Positions 1 to 7,340 are shown, counted from the first letter of the stretch. The stretch is 11,433 nt of DNA from JACKAN01 sp964502735 (GCA_964502735.1 CAZCYD010000075.1:1-11433); one strand, 5' to 3'. Notes: generated from the letters alone by a model not told the origin. Numbers and translations: made by a program.

Positions 1-1
1 C

Positions 2-31
2 ATCTATCTATCTATCTATCTATCTATCTAT
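2..31. repeat. (ATCT)n tetranucleotide microsatellite, about 7.5 copies
   Basis: An uninterrupted ATCT tract at the left edge of the window. The base before it breaks the period, so the tract appears to begin here. It is the reverse complement of the (TAGA)n tract at 7167-7211, so the two form a long-range inverted pair. It lies about 135 bases upstream of the flavin oxidase start. Confidence 0.95.
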
Positions 32-165
32 TTGCACCCACCACCACCTACATTCATCAACCCGCATCAAATTGAGGAAACAGCAGACAACATTTTTTAC
101 CAGTTTTTTTATTTAATTCCAAATAGCGACTAGAGCCCCTTTGTTTTTTGTAGTTAACTAGGAAC
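32..165 (+). other. Leader region of the flavin oxidase
   Basis: AT-rich, with T runs near 93-98 and 104-110. I see no convincing -35/-10 pair. The only ribosome-binding candidate is AGGAA at 160-164, unusually close (1 base) to the ATG at 166, so initiation may be weak or the start may differ. Confidence 0.4.
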
Positions 166-1650
166 ATGACACTGAACACAACCCTCGGAGTCCAGCGAGA
201 ACCGTCTGGTTATTACTCCCCTCCTCATATAACAGAACTTATAAAAAACTTTCCCCATCTTATATCTAAATACGAAGATCTATATCCTATTTCTACAGGA
301 CGCAACTGGGGTTACGGATGCAACGCACCCGTAGCTGATAATTCCTGCGTTATTGACCTTCAACTCTGCAACAGAATACTCTTTTTTGATAATTATCACG
401 GTGTTGTCACCCTTGAGCCTGGCGTTACCTACCAACAACTTTATGACTACTTGGAAACATCTGGCCCCACCTGGCTATGCCCCTCGCATGGGGGTGGCCC
501 CAACACCTCCGTTGTTGGCAATATCATGGAGAGAGGTTACGGCCTTACTCCTATTGGCGATCACTTTTCCTCCCTCATTTCTCTCGAGGCCCTTCTTAAA
601 GACGGGAGTCTTTACAAAAGCCCACTGGCTGAACTCAATCAACACCGACTTTCTCAACTTTTTAAATATGGCATAGGCCCCTATACAGATGGGCTTTTTA
701 CTCAGTCGGGACTTGGCATAGTCACGCAAGCCACTATTAGATTAGCTAAAAGACCCGAACACGTTGAAATGTTCTATTATTTTATTAAAGACGAGATTCC
801 CCTCGCAAAAGTTATAAACTCAATAAAAAAGCTTAAGCATGAACTTGGCAGCTTTGTTGGCGGATTTAACCTTATGAATACAGAACGAATAATAAGCATG
901 ACCCTTGACTATCCGCTGGACAAGATTAAATCCCGAAGCCCCCTCTCTATAAATGAAATTGAAAAGCGCAAACAAGAATTAAGGTTGACAAATTGGGGGC
1001 TTACGGGAGCCATCTATAGTCCCAAGAAACTCACAGCAAAAATTAAAGGCCTTTTAAAATCTGAACTCTCTGAATACAAAGAGCGCAGTCTATTTTATAG
1101 CACCACAAATTTAACTTACTATAAATTGGCAGCTAAGCTTTTTAATAAAATTGGTTGGACAAAGTATGGAAAACCATTGAACACACTGGAAGAGGCTTAT
1201 GAAGTGCTCAACGGGAAGCCCAACAATGTAGCCCTAAAGTTAGCTTACTGGAAACACGAGAACAAAAATTTAATCCTCCAGGAAAACTTAGATCCAACCC
1301 GAGACAACTGCGGACTAATTTGGTACGCTCCCCTCGTAGAAATCGAAGCCCAGAAAGTTGAGCAATACATTGAATTTATAAACCAAGCCTCAGAGCAGTT
1401 TGGTTTTAACGCGCTCATAACCTTAACAACTATTGATGATTTGTGCTTTGACAGTACCGTTCCTATTTTATTTAATAAAGCGGACCCCAACGACACATCT
1501 AGAGCCATGTCTTATTATAATCACCTCTTATTAGAAGGGGCAAAAAAAGGTTTTTTCCCTTACAGATTAAATATTGAAACACAAAAACAGATGAAAGTTA
1601 GGCCTGATTTTTTAAAACTCGATTTTGTCAGCAAGCATAGATATAAATAA
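166..1650 (+). CDS. FAD-linked oxidase, VAO/PCMH family (4-cresol dehydrogenase flavoprotein-like)
   Basis: A 494-residue cytoplasmic-looking flavoprotein with no signal peptide or membrane segment. The N-terminal PCMH-type FAD domain shows STGRNWGYG (residues 43-51), LEPGVTY (83-89), the pyrophosphate-loop stretch HGGGPNTSVVGN (108-119), ERGYGLTPIGDH (122-133), and GPYTDGLFTQSGLGIVT (171-187). The C-terminal substrate domain has AYWK (360-363), GLIWYAPL (383-390), a DPNDTSRA segment (440-447) and FPYRLN (464-469). These match the order seen in p-cresol methylhydroxylase and vanillyl-alcohol oxidase, which oxidise para-substituted phenols through a quinone methide. The true substrate and whether FAD is covalently bound cannot be told. 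The chain stops without the NxILxPG-like tail common in the family, so it is slightly short at the C-terminus. No cytochrome partner lies nearby. It converges on the MATE gene. Confidence 0.88.
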   Translation: MTLNTTLGVQREPSGYYSPPHITELIKNFPHLISKYEDLYPISTGRNWGYGCNAPVADNSCVIDLQLCNRILFFDNYHGVVTLEPGVTYQQLYDYLETSGPTWLCPSHGGGPNTSVVGNIMERGYGLTPIGDHFSSLISLEALLKDGSLYKSPLAELNQHRLSQLFKYGIGPYTDGLFTQSGLGIVTQATIRLAKRPEHVEMFYYFIKDEIPLAKVINSIKKLKHELGSFVGGFNLMNTERIISMTLDYPLDKIKSRSPLSINEIEKRKQELRLTNWGLTGAIYSPKKLTAKIKGLLKSELSEYKERSLFYSTTNLTYYKLAAKLFNKIGWTKYGKPLNTLEEAYEVLNGKPNNVALKLAYWKHENKNLILQENLDPTRDNCGLIWYAPLVEIEAQKVEQYIEFINQASEQFGFNALITLTTIDDLCFDSTVPILFNKADPNDTSRAMSYYNHLLLEGAKKGFFPYRLNIETQKQMKVRPDFLKLDFVSKHRYK

Positions 1651-1676
1651 CCCAAATTTGCGGTGAGATATTTAAG

Positions 1677-3035
1677 CTAAGAGTGAATCACACTCATTTT
1701 TTTCCATTTGCCCTCAACAAAACGGAACAAAAGAATGAAGGACATAACAACTGCATAGACAGTTGCGGCTCCCCATGACCAAAAAATAGCCCCATCCCAA
1801 TCTCTTACAAAATAAGCTGGAAGTACCATCAACGGCCATGGCAATGTTAAGGCCAACAAAGAGACAAAACGGGTGTCACCAGCTCCTTTAAGAGCAAAAG
1901 AAAAGGTAAAATTCATGCTGTCAAAAATTCCAAAACCGGCGACAAACATCAAAAGATAAGGAGTTATGTAGCTCACTTCACGCCAAAGAGTCATATTGTT
2001 ATCATTGCGAAATAAATCTGTGTAAAAGATTGGGAACAAAACAAAAGTTAGACTCATCAAGCACATATAAGTTGCTGCCATCTGGAAACCACTCCACGTA
2101 ACTCGCTCCGCACGATCTACCTTTTTTTCTCCCATATGCTGCCCCACTAAAACCATTACGGCTTGCCCTATACCCATTGATGGCAAAACAGAAAGCATCA
2201 TAATAGTGACAGCAATACTACTTGCCGCCAAGGCCGCATCCCCATTTTTCAGTCGCCCCAGAATTGTCAAAAAAATAGTGAAAGCCAACCCTTCAAGGGC
2301 CCATTGCAGCCCACTAGGCAGACCGTATTTTAAAAAGCGTCGAGCCAAATCCCAATTCCATTCCCATGCGCTGCGCAATCTATAAAGAGCCTGGTTTTTA
2401 TCAAAGTATACAAGATAAACAGCGACAAACATGGCCGCAAAATTAGCAATAGTCGTAGCGTATCCAGCACCTCTGATACCCATCTCAGGAAACCCTACCT
2501 TGCCAAAAATCAGTAAATAATCAAAAATTAAATTCACCATCAATCCGACGGCATTAACCCACATTACGACTTGAGTTCTACCCAAGCCTGTGAAGTAACC
2601 GCAATAAGCTGCCACCATAGCTGTTGGTAAAGCCGAGTAGGCAATCGCATTTAAATAGTCAACCTCAAGTGCTTGCATGAGGGTAGAATGTCCAACCACA
2701 GCCAGCAAGGGTTGCGAAATAAAGGGAGTTAAAAAAAATAATAAGCCTCCGGCAAGGCTTATATAAGTGGCCTGCCACAATGCTGCACCAATCTGCTCCT
2801 GCTCTTTGGCACCGAAGTACTGAGCCACAAAAGTGGCTACGTAACTGGAGGTTTGTTGGAGCAAAGCCATCGGAGTCCAAAAGATACCCATGACGGCCAT
2901 AGAGGCACCGAGAGCTTCAGTTGAATAATTGCCCAAATACATTCTGTCGATTGTAAGCTGAAGGTTCCAAAAACTGTTGGCTATAATTAAAGGCCACGCA
3001 ACTTCTAAGACCTCCTTCCAATTTTTAATTTTCAT
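1677..3035 (-). CDS. MATE-family multidrug/metabolite efflux transporter (NorM-like)
   Basis: A 452-residue polytopic inner-membrane protein whose length and hydrophobic pattern fit the twelve helices of MATE antiporters, which export cationic compounds using a Na+ or H+ gradient. Two related halves are visible. The first has WPLIIANSFWNLQLTIDRMYLG (from 14), the cytoplasmic GYFTGLGRTQ loop (146-155) and NAVGLMVNLIFDYLLIFG (161-178). The second has SGLQWALEGLAF (241-252), a GIGQAVMVLVGQHMGEKK stretch (288-305) and ALKGAGDTR (381-389). No truncation is seen. The ATG at 3035 lacks a strong Shine-Dalgarno (only AGG in the preceding bases), so translation may be weak. It is divergent from the barrel operon and convergent with the oxidase. 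The substrate is unknown. Confidence 0.93.
   Translation of the reverse strand: MKIKNWKEVLEVAWPLIIANSFWNLQLTIDRMYLGNYSTEALGASMAVMGIFWTPMALLQQTSSYVATFVAQYFGAKEQEQIGAALWQATYISLAGGLLFFLTPFISQPLLAVVGHSTLMQALEVDYLNAIAYSALPTAMVAAYCGYFTGLGRTQVVMWVNAVGLMVNLIFDYLLIFGKVGFPEMGIRGAGYATTIANFAAMFVAVYLVYFDKNQALYRLRSAWEWNWDLARRFLKYGLPSGLQWALEGLAFTIFLTILGRLKNGDAALAASSIAVTIMMLSVLPSMGIGQAVMVLVGQHMGEKKVDRAERVTWSGFQMAATYMCLMSLTFVLFPIFYTDLFRNDNNMTLWREVSYITPYLLMFVAGFGIFDSMNFTFSFALKGAGDTRFVSLLALTLPWPLMVLPAYFVRDWDGAIFWSWGAATVYAVVMSFILLFRFVEGKWKKMSVIHS
1681..1702 (+). terminator. Possible terminator of the oxidase gene inside the MATE 3' end
   Basis: GAGTG (1681-1685), a five-base loop, then CACTC (1691-1695), followed by A and a run of seven T. 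It starts 31 bases after the oxidase stop on the + strand and overlaps the last codons of the convergent MATE gene. The stem is only 5 bp, so this is tentative. Confidence 0.4.
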
Positions 3036-3054
3036 TTATAGGGAGCCTGTCTAT

Positions 3055-3093
3055 CTAACTTTTAAACCTAACTTTTAGACCTAACTTTGAGGT
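3055..3093. repeat. Three tandem 13-bp repeats, CTAACTTTTARAC-like
   Basis: Copies at 3055-3067, 3068-3080 and 3081-3093. The first two differ at one base and the third is more diverged. They lie 20-58 bases upstream of the MATE start and so probably within its leader. Confidence 0.85.
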
Positions 3094-3130
3094 TGAGATT
3101 TTAATCTCAATTTTAGATCTAAAATCTCAA
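3093..3130. promoter_or_regulatory. Overlapping palindromes upstream of the MATE gene
   Basis: TTGAGATT (3093-3100) is inverted with 2 bases between as AATCTCAA (3103-3110). TTTTAGATCTAAAA (3111-3124) is a perfect palindrome. The longer arm TTGAGATTTTA (3093-3103) also pairs perfectly with TAAAATCTCAA (3120-3130). The two pairings are mutually exclusive, so the segment could switch hairpins in RNA or act as an operator. On the minus strand it also includes a weak TTGAGA-15-TAAAAT promoter-like pair (3136-3110). Confidence 0.5.
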
Positions 3131-3134
3131 TCTC

Positions 3135-3190
3135 AATTACAATTACAATTACAATTACAATTACAATTACAATTACAATTACAATTACAA
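3135..3190. repeat. (AATTAC)9 hexanucleotide microsatellite
   Basis: Nine perfect AATTAC copies (3135-3188) plus two further matching bases. The tract sits in the divergent spacer about 100 bases upstream of the MATE start and about 95 bases upstream of the -35 box of the barrel operon. Tracts of this length commonly vary in copy number through slipped-strand mispairing. Here a change would alter promoter-proximal spacing, not a reading frame. Confidence 0.97.
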
Positions 3191-3282
3191 ATGTATCTCA
3201 AAATAATAATTTTTCCAAAGAAAGTGTTTTCGAAATTTTTGTGACAACCCGTAACGAAGTTATTATTGAATCAGAATGTTCA

Positions 3283-3311
3283 TTGACAGCTTTTCTGAAT
3301 AGAGTTCTAAT
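3283..3311 (+). promoter_or_regulatory. Sigma70-type promoter of the barrel-lipoprotein operon
   Basis: A perfect -35 TTGACA (3283-3288), a 17-base spacer, and -10 TCTAAT (3306-3311, five of six matches). Transcription would start near 3318 and give a leader of about 100 bases. This is the best promoter match seen in the window. Confidence 0.65.
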
Positions 3312-3348
3312 TTCTTTTCTTGAATGCATTTGCGTTCGATTTGAACAG

Positions 3349-3395
3349 CCTGCCTAGCAGGTATTACAACTTACACCTAGTTAAAAACATCTAGG
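3349..3395 (+). promoter_or_regulatory. Two small hairpins in the operon leader
   Basis: CCTGC-CTA-GCAGG (3349-3361), then CCTAG (3376-3380) inverted as CTAGG (3391-3395) with a 10-base loop. Both are downstream of the proposed start of transcription and end about 12 bases before the ribosome-binding site GGGAG (3407-3411). They could affect mRNA stability or translation; this is inference. Confidence 0.35.
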
Positions 3396-3419
3396 ATCAC
3401 TTATATGGGAGAACATCAT

Positions 3420-4481
3420 ATGAAGTTAATTTTATTTATTGCCGCGGCATTGTTTAGCTCGACAACAATGGCTTCTAAAGCTCGGGTATCGGCCCTTCAG
3501 GGAGCTAACCACCTTATAGATACGCAAACTGTTTTTATATCTCCTTCTCACGTTCTACTTCTTGATCCTTATTTGACTTTTGAAATGGGGGCCCCTGGAG
3601 CAGCAGCAGAAGGCGGCTTGCTAAAAAGTCTAGATAATGGCGGAAAACTTATGGTGTATCTAGGACACCAAAACACAACAGCTTCAGACGCCGCTGCCGA
3701 CATGAGGGCTAACTCTGGATACTTAACACAAAACAACCCTCTTGAAGTGATCTACGGAAAGGGCGACATGGCCTTTGGTGCTTCGCTATCAAATGTCAGC
3801 AATGACCAAACAGGAACAAAAGAAACCACTCTTGTTGGAAAATGGGGCATGAACTACAGTGATCAAGGCTGGTCCTACGCTCATCTCACTCTAATTTCTA
3901 CTGCCGAAAATGAAGTGGCCGGAGGAACTGACAAAGCCAAAGTTATGCCTTACTTGACAGTTGGTGGCAGTCACATCTACAAAAACAATTCTCGCTTTTA
4001 CGGAGAACTTAATTATGGAAGTGGTGAGGAAACTCCCGCCGGCGGTGGAGCTAAAACTACAGCTGATGACATGAATGTCATGTTAGGATTTCAAAATGTA
4101 TTCGTAAAATCTGACGAAGCCGATATTTATTATGGAATCGAATACAGAATGGCGAAAAGAACTGTAGAAATTGGAAACACTGACTTCGACGCTGAATCTA
4201 TTAGATTGCCAGCTTACTTCGGTATTGAATATCAGGCTAAAGAGTGGGCTATTATCCGTGCCTCAGTAAGACAAAACATTCTTATTGGCTCTACAAAAGA
4301 TGAAATCTCAGCTATGGCTACAACTAAAAAAGATGGAATTGCTGCTGACACTCAAGTCTCTGCTGGCCTGGGTTTAAGATTCAAGAACATCTTACTTGAT
4401 GGCTCATTGACAGCTGCCAACAACGGCCAGATCAATGGAAACCAATTTCTTTCTCAAGCCTCTTTGACTTACAACTTCTAA
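3420..4481 (+). CDS. Outer-membrane beta-barrel protein, function unassigned
   Basis: A 353-residue exported protein. The signal peptide begins MKLILFIAAALF and probably cleaves after TTMA (residue 18). I chose the ATG at 3420 because GGGAG lies 8 bases upstream and it gives a clean signal peptide. An in-frame ATG at 3405 would add five residues including HH and is less likely. The mature chain is rich in alternating polar/aromatic strands (for example LMVYLGHQN, SRFYGELNYGSG, ADIYYGIEYRMAK, LPAYFGIEY) joined by Gly/Asn/Asp-rich loops. It ends ASLTYNF, the terminal aromatic that marks Bam-assembled barrels. A motif resembling ALQGANHLIDTQTVF follows the signal and recalls a group of Bdellovibrio-type membrane proteins, from memory only. 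It is co-transcribed with the lipoprotein 25 bases downstream. Role as porin or surface protein is not determinable. Confidence 0.82.
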   Translation: MKLILFIAAALFSSTTMASKARVSALQGANHLIDTQTVFISPSHVLLLDPYLTFEMGAPGAAAEGGLLKSLDNGGKLMVYLGHQNTTASDAAADMRANSGYLTQNNPLEVIYGKGDMAFGASLSNVSNDQTGTKETTLVGKWGMNYSDQGWSYAHLTLISTAENEVAGGTDKAKVMPYLTVGGSHIYKNNSRFYGELNYGSGEETPAGGGAKTTADDMNVMLGFQNVFVKSDEADIYYGIEYRMAKRTVEIGNTDFDAESIRLPAYFGIEYQAKEWAIIRASVRQNILIGSTKDEISAMATTKKDGIAADTQVSAGLGLRFKNILLDGSLTAANNGQINGNQFLSQASLTYNF

Positions 4482-4506
4482 CTTCAACTTCAAAATGAGG
4501 TAAGAC

Positions 4507-5424
4507 ATGTACAATCTTTTATTTAAAATAATGGCCAGCGGGATTCTGCTGGCGGGGCTTACGGGCTGCATTGGCGGAGGAGGTCAGCCTTTGGATGAAA
4601 ATACAGCCAACACTGTAATTACATCTTTAGCTACTAATGTTCTTAGCAAGCTTCCGACATCTGCTAATGCTCCCTCCCTACCTAAGGAGTTGGGAGGGAT
4701 TTCTCTATCGTCTCAGAACATTCACTCAAAAGCGGCGGCCTGTGAAACTATCACTCCAGCAGTTTTGGTGGATGCAGATAGTGACGGCATAGCTGCTGAA
4801 AAGAAATACACTTTTAATTGCACAAATCTCGGTGTTGGTGGAGATCGCTTTACACGAAAAGGAGAATTGCGCGTACTAGATAAAGACGACACTGTTGCCG
4901 GCTTACTCGGTGGATTAAAGGTGGAATTCGACGTTTCTTCCTTTCGCATGGAATCTGGAGATGGCAGCGTAGCGGATTATACTTTTTTGGGCGCGTGGGA
5001 TTACGAGAAGCAAGGAACTTCTCTGGTTTCTTACTCCAAATTTGATGGAAGATTTTTTTATTCCTCTGTCGCCTACGATTTTAAATTGGACTATAAGTAC
5101 GGCTACACTTGGGATTATAAAATGACACCAAATAATTCCAACCAGTTTTTTAATTCAGGTACAATCGAATTCTCTGGTGAGTTTGTAATGGATGGAGAGT
5201 TTTACACCGAAGACCAAATCGGCAAGCATCACTCATACAGTGGGATCTGGAAGATTAATTATGAATCGTCAAATCTGTCTTATGACAACACATGCTCCAA
5301 ATGGTACAAAACTGGTTCCATTAGAATAAATGATGGTGGATCAACTGTGTACGAACTGCGCTACAATTGCACAGAAGCCAAGTTTTTTGTTAATGGCGCA
5401 GAGTCAGACCTGTACACTCCGTAA
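4507..5424 (+). CDS. Secreted lipoprotein with DxDxDG loop, function unassigned
   Basis: A 305-residue protein with a short signal and lipobox LTGC, lipidated at Cys21, followed by GGGG. GAGG at 4497-4500 lies 6 bases before the ATG. Residues 89-94 read DADSDG, a calcium-loop-like motif of the kind seen in thrombospondin type-3 and dockerin loops, directly before a YTFNCTN strand. Four cysteines follow the lipid anchor (79, 105, 263, 288), enough for two disulphides in the periplasm or at the surface. The remainder is Tyr/Phe/Asp-rich and looks all-beta. There is no enzyme motif. Residue +2 after the lipid Cys is Ile, not Asp, which under the E. coli rule would favour the outer membrane. The tight pairing with the upstream barrel suggests they act together, as inference. 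Confidence 0.8.
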   Translation: MYNLLFKIMASGILLAGLTGCIGGGGQPLDENTANTVITSLATNVLSKLPTSANAPSLPKELGGISLSSQNIHSKAAACETITPAVLVDADSDGIAAEKKYTFNCTNLGVGGDRFTRKGELRVLDKDDTVAGLLGGLKVEFDVSSFRMESGDGSVADYTFLGAWDYEKQGTSLVSYSKFDGRFFYSSVAYDFKLDYKYGYTWDYKMTPNNSNQFFNSGTIEFSGEFVMDGEFYTEDQIGKHHSYSGIWKINYESSNLSYDNTCSKWYKTGSIRINDGGSTVYELRYNCTEAKFFVNGAESDLYTP

Positions 5425-5440
5425 ACACACAAGTCTAAAC

Positions 5441-5483
5441 AAGATCTTCCCATCCCACAAACTAGGTCGAATGGGAAGGTCTT
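5441..5483 (+). terminator. Hairpin downstream of the lipoprotein gene
   Basis: AAGATCTTCCCAT (5441-5453) pairs with ATGGGAAGGTCTT (5471-5483) through 13 positions including one G-U, with a 17-base loop. No T run follows, so it may protect the mRNA 3' end or act with the real terminator downstream. Confidence 0.5.
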
Positions 5484-5499
5484 TACGTTCACACCCATG

Positions 5500-5536
5500 G
5501 AAAGAGGAGAGATGTATTGATTCACTCCTCTTTTTT
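5500..5536 (+). terminator. Rho-independent terminator of the barrel-lipoprotein operon
   Basis: AAAGAGGAG (5501-5509) pairs with CTCCTCTTT (5525-5533) around a 15-base loop, with a six-T run at 5531-5536. It lies 76 bases after the lipoprotein stop. Confidence 0.75.
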
Positions 5537-5586
5537 AGGTAAAAACAAAGACAGGAATAATTAACAGCAGTATGCCGTGGCTTAAG

Positions 5587-5618
5587 TGGGTATTTGGGTA
5601 TTGTTTGGGTATTTGGGT
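5587..5618. repeat. 13-bp direct repeat, TGGGTATTTGGGT
   Basis: Exact copies at 5587-5599 and 5606-5618 (period 19), in the spacer between the operon terminator and the MscS gene. Function unknown; possible simple duplication. Confidence 0.85.
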
Positions 5619-5669
5619 CCAGTTCAAAATCGTAACTAGTCTTAGTTTGGGCACTTCACGGATAAAATA

Positions 5670-5699
5670 AACACGGAGAAAATCAACACGGAGAAAATC
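5670..5699 (+). repeat. 15-bp tandem duplication carrying a doubled ribosome-binding site
   Basis: AACACGGAGAAAATC occurs twice head to tail (5670-5684, 5685-5699), and the next three bases AAC begin a third copy. Each copy contains GGAG. The nearer GGAG (5690-5693) is 10 bases before the MscS ATG, a little long; the farther one is 25 bases away. TAAAAT at 5663-5668 could be a -10 box but has no good -35. Confidence 0.85.
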
Positions 5700-5703
5700 A
5701 ACA

Positions 5704-6552
5704 ATGGCAGATTTCTTAACTACGATTGGATGGGGAGTAGAAACTAAACACATCATCTCCAATCTCATAACTTCTATTCTTTTTTTAGTTATAGTCCTTA
5801 TTTCAAGATATTCTATAATTAAGCTTGTTGCTTCCTGGAAACTCAAGAATCCCGATGACAAAAGGAAATGGATAGTTCACATTAGAAATTTGTCGGTTTC
5901 AGTACTACTTCTGGGGCTAGTTATTATTTGGGCTGACGAAATCAGAACACTTGCCATCTCTATCGTAGCCGTTGCCGCAGCCCTAGTGATTGGAACAAAA
6001 GAAATACTTTCTTGTTTTTTAGGTGGACTTCTAAAAGTTAGCAATAAATTATTTGAAGTGGGAGACAGAATCGAAGTTCAAGGCAAAAGAGGAGATGTTC
6101 TCGACCACACCTTTCTGGTGACTACTCTCTACGAAGTTGGGCACAATGGCAGACTAGAAAAATATACAGGTCGCATTCTTAAATTGCCCAACTCTGTATT
6201 TCTTACCCATGCCGTAATTAATGACACAAACTCCGCCCAATACAGTCTACACACAATAAGAATTCCCATCCCTGTACATATGAATTGGACAAAGGCTGAA
6301 AAAATCTTACTTAGTGCCGCTGAAGAAGAAACTCGCGCCTACCTCTATCATGCAAAAAGGCATTTAACTCGCTTAGAAAATCGTGAAGGAATAGAGGTTC
6401 CTGGAGTGGAACCCAAAATTTTTATTGATTTTTCCGATCGCGGAGGAGTTCTGCTACACCTGAGAATTCCTGTGAAATCCAGTTTGAAAGGGAAAATTGA
6501 GCAGACTATTCTTAGGCGTTTTGCCAACGAATTTTACCCTGCAAGCTCTTGA
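5704..6552 (+). CDS. Small-conductance mechanosensitive ion channel, MscS family
   Basis: 282 residues, close to the 286 of E. coli MscS. Membrane segments are seen at about 19-38, 60-78 and 82-112. The last is the Ala/Gly-rich pore helix (IVAVAAALVIGTKEILSCF, 87-105), running into LGGLLKVSNKLFEVGDRIEV (106-125), the junction with the cytoplasmic beta domain. LPNS (161-164) matches the conserved (I/L)PNS of the family. The C-terminal alpha/beta cage domain is complete to ASS. Such channels open on membrane tension and release solutes during hypo-osmotic shock. The start at 5704 follows a duplicated GGAG. It stands alone between the operon terminator and a long spacer. Ion preference cannot be read from sequence. 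Confidence 0.92.
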   Translation: MADFLTTIGWGVETKHIISNLITSILFLVIVLISRYSIIKLVASWKLKNPDDKRKWIVHIRNLSVSVLLLGLVIIWADEIRTLAISIVAVAAALVIGTKEILSCFLGGLLKVSNKLFEVGDRIEVQGKRGDVLDHTFLVTTLYEVGHNGRLEKYTGRILKLPNSVFLTHAVINDTNSAQYSLHTIRIPIPVHMNWTKAEKILLSAAEEETRAYLYHAKRHLTRLENREGIEVPGVEPKIFIDFSDRGGVLLHLRIPVKSSLKGKIEQTILRRFANEFYPASS

Positions 6553-6554
6553 TA

Positions 6555-6597
6555 AAAGACTTGAAACCTAAACTTGGTGAAAGACTTGAAACCTAAA
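6555..6597. repeat. 18-bp direct repeat, AAAGACTTGAAACCTAAA
   Basis: Exact copies at 6555-6572 and 6580-6597 (period 25), starting right after the MscS stop. There is no T run or strong stem, so it is not an evident terminator. Confidence 0.9.
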
Positions 6598-6684
6598 AAC
6601 GTTCTTAAGATTGAACACACCCAAATTCGCGGACTTGGGAACACAGATCTGCAAAATGAATATCTGCTGCAAGGCCGACAATCA

Positions 6685-7164
6685 CTAATCATAAAAGCAT
6701 AGATTTCTATTATTTAACCTTCTGTGACTTAATGTAGATTCTATAACTGAAAAAACAGCACCTTTCGTCAAAGTAAAAGCTCTATTTGACATTACAAATT
6801 TGCGGAAATCTGGTGTCGTTCTTACTTGATAGGAGTGGGCATTTATATAAATGTAACTGACTGGTGTCGGTGCGCTCTGTATTGGAAACGAAATAGTTTT
6901 TTTACATCCCTTCTTATAAGCTGCGGTCTTCTATACTATCATGTTCAATCCATCCGATATGCCCATCTGGCATAGAAGTTTTGTAGGCACGACTTCCTGA
7001 AGGCAACAAGCCACTTTTGAGAATAACAGTAGAGAATTCTGATTTGGAATCTATAACTCCAATTACATTATCTCTTCTTGATGATCAAAAATCTATATCG
7101 TCACGTACAGAATAATGCTTTTCCCATAAGAATCTATAAATGAAACAGGTTTTAGATTAGACCT
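6685..7164 (-). pseudogene. Decayed protein-coding gene in three successive frames, family not recognised
   Basis: Reading the minus strand downward from 7164, coding-like sequence appears first in one frame (SNLKPVSFIDSYGKSIILYV, about 7158-7102), ending at a stop at 7093-7095. It resumes in a second frame (7084-6917), which includes RRDNVIGVIDSKSEF, VILKSGLLPSGSRAYKTS and MPDGHIGWIEHDSIED. It then continues in a third frame (6930-6688), which includes KKTISFPIQSAPTPVSY, IYINAHSYQVRTTPDFR, VMSNRAFTLTKGAVFSVIES and HRRLNN, ending at the stop 6685-6687. The junctions join with little or no loss, so two frameshifts plus one nonsense codon (7085-7087) explain the breaks. No start codon survives; the open frame instead runs back through the (TAGA)n tract. 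The second piece has a compact beta, SH3-like look, but I cannot name a family. Confidence 0.6.
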
Positions 7165-7166
7165 AC

Positions 7167-7211
<45 letters not shown>

Positions 7212-7224
7212 TTAATTTAAGCCC

Positions 7225-7334
7225 ATCAAAATGAGAATCCGGGAGGGCGACAAGTTAGGGCCTGGCACCTTTTGGAGAGTGATCAAAATGAGAATCTGTG
7301 GGGGGATGCAAGTTAGGGCCTGGCACCTCTTTGG
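7225..7334. repeat. Tandem duplicated ~55-bp element with REP-like core
   Basis: Copies at 7225-7275 and 7282-7334. Both begin ATCAAAATGAGAATC (15 bases identical), then have a variable G-rich stretch, then CAAGTTAGGGCCTGGCACCT (20 bases identical) and T/C-TTTGG. The core AGGGCCTGGCACCT is one base short of the palindrome AGGTGCCTGGCACCT, so it may be a degenerate dispersed palindromic repeat. The second copy ends in eight G (7333-7340). Confidence 0.8.
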
Positions 7335-7340
7335 GGGGGG

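Noticed and set aside
1542..1556. A7 run in the oxidase gene in the A-AAA-AAA register followed by T6, resembling a -1 slippery site
   Set aside because: A -1 shift would only truncate the last ~35 residues, there is no convincing downstream structure, and A runs are common in this AT-rich coding style.
3405..3419. Upstream ATG as the start of the barrel protein
   Set aside because: AGGA lies at a usable distance, but the GGGAG before 3420 is stronger, and the added GEHH residues would spoil the signal peptide start.
5535..5861. 108-codon minus-strand open frame overlapping the start of the MscS gene
   Set aside because: It runs across the operon terminator, the intergenic repeats and the strongly supported MscS N-terminus. 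It has low-complexity VDFLRV repeats from the 15-bp duplication and no family resemblance.
6600..6645. Inverted pieces GTTC/GAAC and CCCAA/TTGGG after MscS as a terminator
   Set aside because: The stems are only 4-5 bp and no T run follows.
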